Positions 41,666 to 43,466 of a stretch of 43,466 nucleotides of DNA are shown in pieces. The translations under genes and the position numbers were made by a program. Below the pieces are notes generated by a model. That model had not been told where the DNA came from, did no database searches, and saw nothing but the letters and a program-made list of their open reading frames with translations. The stretch lies in assembly GCA_021401465.1 (NCBI GenBank), contig JADDMT010000190.1:1-43466 (forward strand), read 5' to 3'. The DNA comes from Teratosphaeria epicoccoides. Taxonomy: Eukaryota; Ascomycota; Dothideomycetes; Mycosphaerellales; Teratosphaeriaceae. Numbering within the stretch: the first letter of the stretch is position 1; each line of letters starts with the position of its first letter.

Positions 41666-43466
41666 GTTCGTTCCTTTCTCGAAACTTCGTATCTTTTGCT
41701 AACAGTTTCGCAGGTGTTCTAGGGGTTCCTAGGTGTTCTCGGTACTCCCATATCCTTCCCATTTTACTAAGTACTGTCGCTGTCTGTCCCGCTAGCGAGT
41801 GTCGATAATCCTTTCGACAGAGTACTCCGGTTCTTCCACTTCAGGGTCGAGTAGTAAGGGTTCTGATTGCAGTGCGGCATCCGGCGCTGCTTGTTCTAGC
41901 AGAGAGACATAGAACACAGGGTGTATTCTCATCTGCTCGGGTAGCTGTAATTCAAAATTGACTGGTCCTGTCTTGGCCTTGATCCTGAATGGTCCTAGTT
42001 TTACAGCGTCTAGTTTTTTACTCGGTTTGTCCGATTTGATGTGACGGCGGAGGAGATACACCTTGTCCCCCTCCTTTAGAATTAGTCCCTTAATTCTCTT
42101 ACGATTCGCGTACCGTGCCATGTTCTGCTAATAGAACTGCAGGTCGAGTCGTGCTTCTGTTTGCAGTCGGCGTAGATGTTCTACTCGTCCGAGTGCTGCT
42201 AGGTTCGGATTACTAGCTAAGACGTCTAGAATGTCTTCTATAGCTGATCCATATACCATCTGAAATGGCGAGAGTCCTGTCGACTCTGCCGGCGTACTAT
42301 TATACGCGAGCTGTGCTATTAGCAACAACTCTACCTAGTTGTTCTAGTCCCTATTAACATAGGATCGAAGGTACTGTTCTAACGTCTGATTTAGGCGTTC
42401 TGTCTGTCTATCTGTCTAAGGGTAGAAGGAAGTACTTAGTCGATGTTTGACCTAGAATTGTCTCATTAGGGCTCTCCAGAAGTTAGAGGTAAACACGGAT
42501 CCTCGATCCGTTACTAGGTCCTGTAGCATGCCGTGTAATGCCACTACCCATTTGATGAAGACATGCGCGATATCTTTAGTCTTGAAGTCTTCGCGGTAAG
42601 GGATAAATTTCCCGAACTTAGTGAATCGGTCGACTACTACCATGATCCCGTCGAAGAACTCATTAGTCGCGGGTTCTCTCGACTAAGGTAGTTTAACGAT
42701 AAAATCCATAGCGAGCGATTCCCATGGCTGTTAAGGTACCTTTAGTAGTCGTAGTAGCCCATACGGTCTGTGACGGTCGTGCTTACTTCGTTAGCAAGTC
42801 ACACATCGACGGACGTAGTCCTCGATTGCCTTGCTCATCCTAGGGAAGTAATATTCTTGTCGGAGAATTTGCTTCATTTTAGACACTCCCGGGTGTCCTG
42901 CCTAAGGTACGTCGTGTCGGAGGCGTAGTAGTTCCGATTGTAAAGACGTTAGCATGTATACTAATCCTTGAAACAGAAGGATTCCGTCTTCGTCCTCCTA
43001 ATCCTCCTGTCCATCAATGTCGTCGCGGACAGCGAGTGCGGTTAGGTCATGGATTAGGGCGTTCTTCAGGTCGTCCTGAAACCTACTAGTCCATGTAACA
43101 GTCGTAGCCGCGAGTCGGTTAACTCCTAGCGTGCTATCGCTATTTTCCTGGAGAACAGCATGTTTCTCCCGCTTCACGCCCTTCATGTAGTCCGTCTGGC
43201 GGCTAAGTGCATCGGCGCGTGCGTTGTCGGTCCCCTTGCGATAGACGATCTTGTAGTTAAAACTAGAGAGCTCCTCGCTCTACCGAACCTGTCGTCAGTT
43301 TAACTCTTTCGTCGTTGTAAAGTATCGCAAGTTCTCATGGTCTGTGTAGACCGTGACCTAGTGCTTAGAACCTTCTAAGTAGACCCGCCAGGCCTTGTAG
43401 GCGTCTACTATGGCTAGAAGTTCTTTGTCGTGGACGTCATATCAGAGTTCCGGTCCAGACAATTTC
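41648..43466 (-). pseudogene. Gypsy-1 copy E pol (RNase H to chromodomain), partial and inactivated
   Basis: From the right edge leftwards: RNase H, linker (MKGVKREKHAVLQENSDS), integrase core (42452-42643, MVVVDRFTKFGKF...DRGSVFTSNFW), integrase continuation (42128-42328), C-terminal integrase domain (41792-42121, KEGDKVYLLRRH) and a chromodomain (WEGYGSTENTW). Every internal stop I read in this copy is TAG. The frame ends at TAA 41648-41650, exactly next to antisense codon 207. A one-base difference from copy D lies just after the chromodomain, near 41680. Confidence 0.88.

Larger units (their letters stand above)
40464..43466 (-). mobile_element. Gypsy-1 copy E: youngest-looking copy, 3' part, runs off the window
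   Basis: 3' LTR at 40464-40953, polypurine tract, antisense ORF and pol back to RNase H at the right edge. It has clearly fewer mutations than A-D: several pol pieces of 60-110 codons are open, and CpG-containing words such as GTCGAC persist where other copies have GTTAAC. It is inserted in copy D. Confidence 0.9.

Noticed and set aside
40464..43466. Possibility that copy E is still active
   Set aside because: At least four stops in the antisense ORF and several TAG stops in the visible pol; it is the youngest-looking copy but not intact.

Overview
The window looks like nuclear DNA from a filamentous ascomycete, probably a Dothideomycete; the rank is an inference. The evidence is intron-poor genes with short GT-AG introns (mostly 49-66 bp), fungal-type proteins, and repeats scarred by C-to-T/G-to-A changes of the repeat-induced point mutation (RIP) type. 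It has two sharply different compartments: an intact gene island (about 6.3-23.1 kb) between two blocks of nested, RIP-inactivated LTR retrotransposons (1-6.2 kb and 23.3-43.5 kb).

Gene island, left to right. A four-exon gene for a 68-residue conserved fungal small protein (+). HOP2, the meiotic homologous-pairing factor (-). An acyl-protein thioesterase-like serine hydrolase (-). A HIT zinc-finger protein matching the SWR1-complex subunit Vps71 (+). A 3-kb stretch without a gene. A four-exon CP2/Grainyhead transcription factor (-). A 2.2-kb stretch without a gene. A 614-residue coiled-coil protein of unknown function (-). A secreted tannase/feruloyl esterase family enzyme (-) closest to the right repeat block. 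These are independent housekeeping, meiotic, regulatory and secreted functions. I see no cluster or operon logic.

Repeat blocks. One Ty3/gypsy chromovirus family (here Gypsy-1) is present as copies A (1-3905), A' (4365-5721), B (23290-24725), C (25181-32191, full length, 7,011 bp, two LTRs), D (36333-40463) and E (40464-43466, least mutated, runs off the window). A second gypsy family (Gypsy-2) occupies 24726-25180 and 32192-36332. It was split by insertion of copy C into its integrase, with a 5-bp target duplication still visible (CGCAA/CGCGA). Copy E is inserted into copy D.

The most interesting feature is in Gypsy-1. Besides gag and pol it carries a 207-codon reading frame on the opposite strand, between the end of pol and the 3' LTR. 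It is present in all four copies that retain this region (A', C, D, E), without a length change up to codon 207 and broken only by point-mutation stops. It encodes a basic stretch, a Cys cluster with Zn2Cys6 (Gal4-type) spacing and a long coiled coil. Its stop position abuts the pol stop exactly, tail to tail. The element is therefore laid out LTR-gag-pol> <zinc-cluster ORF-PPT-LTR. I do not know of a described chromovirus with such a gene.
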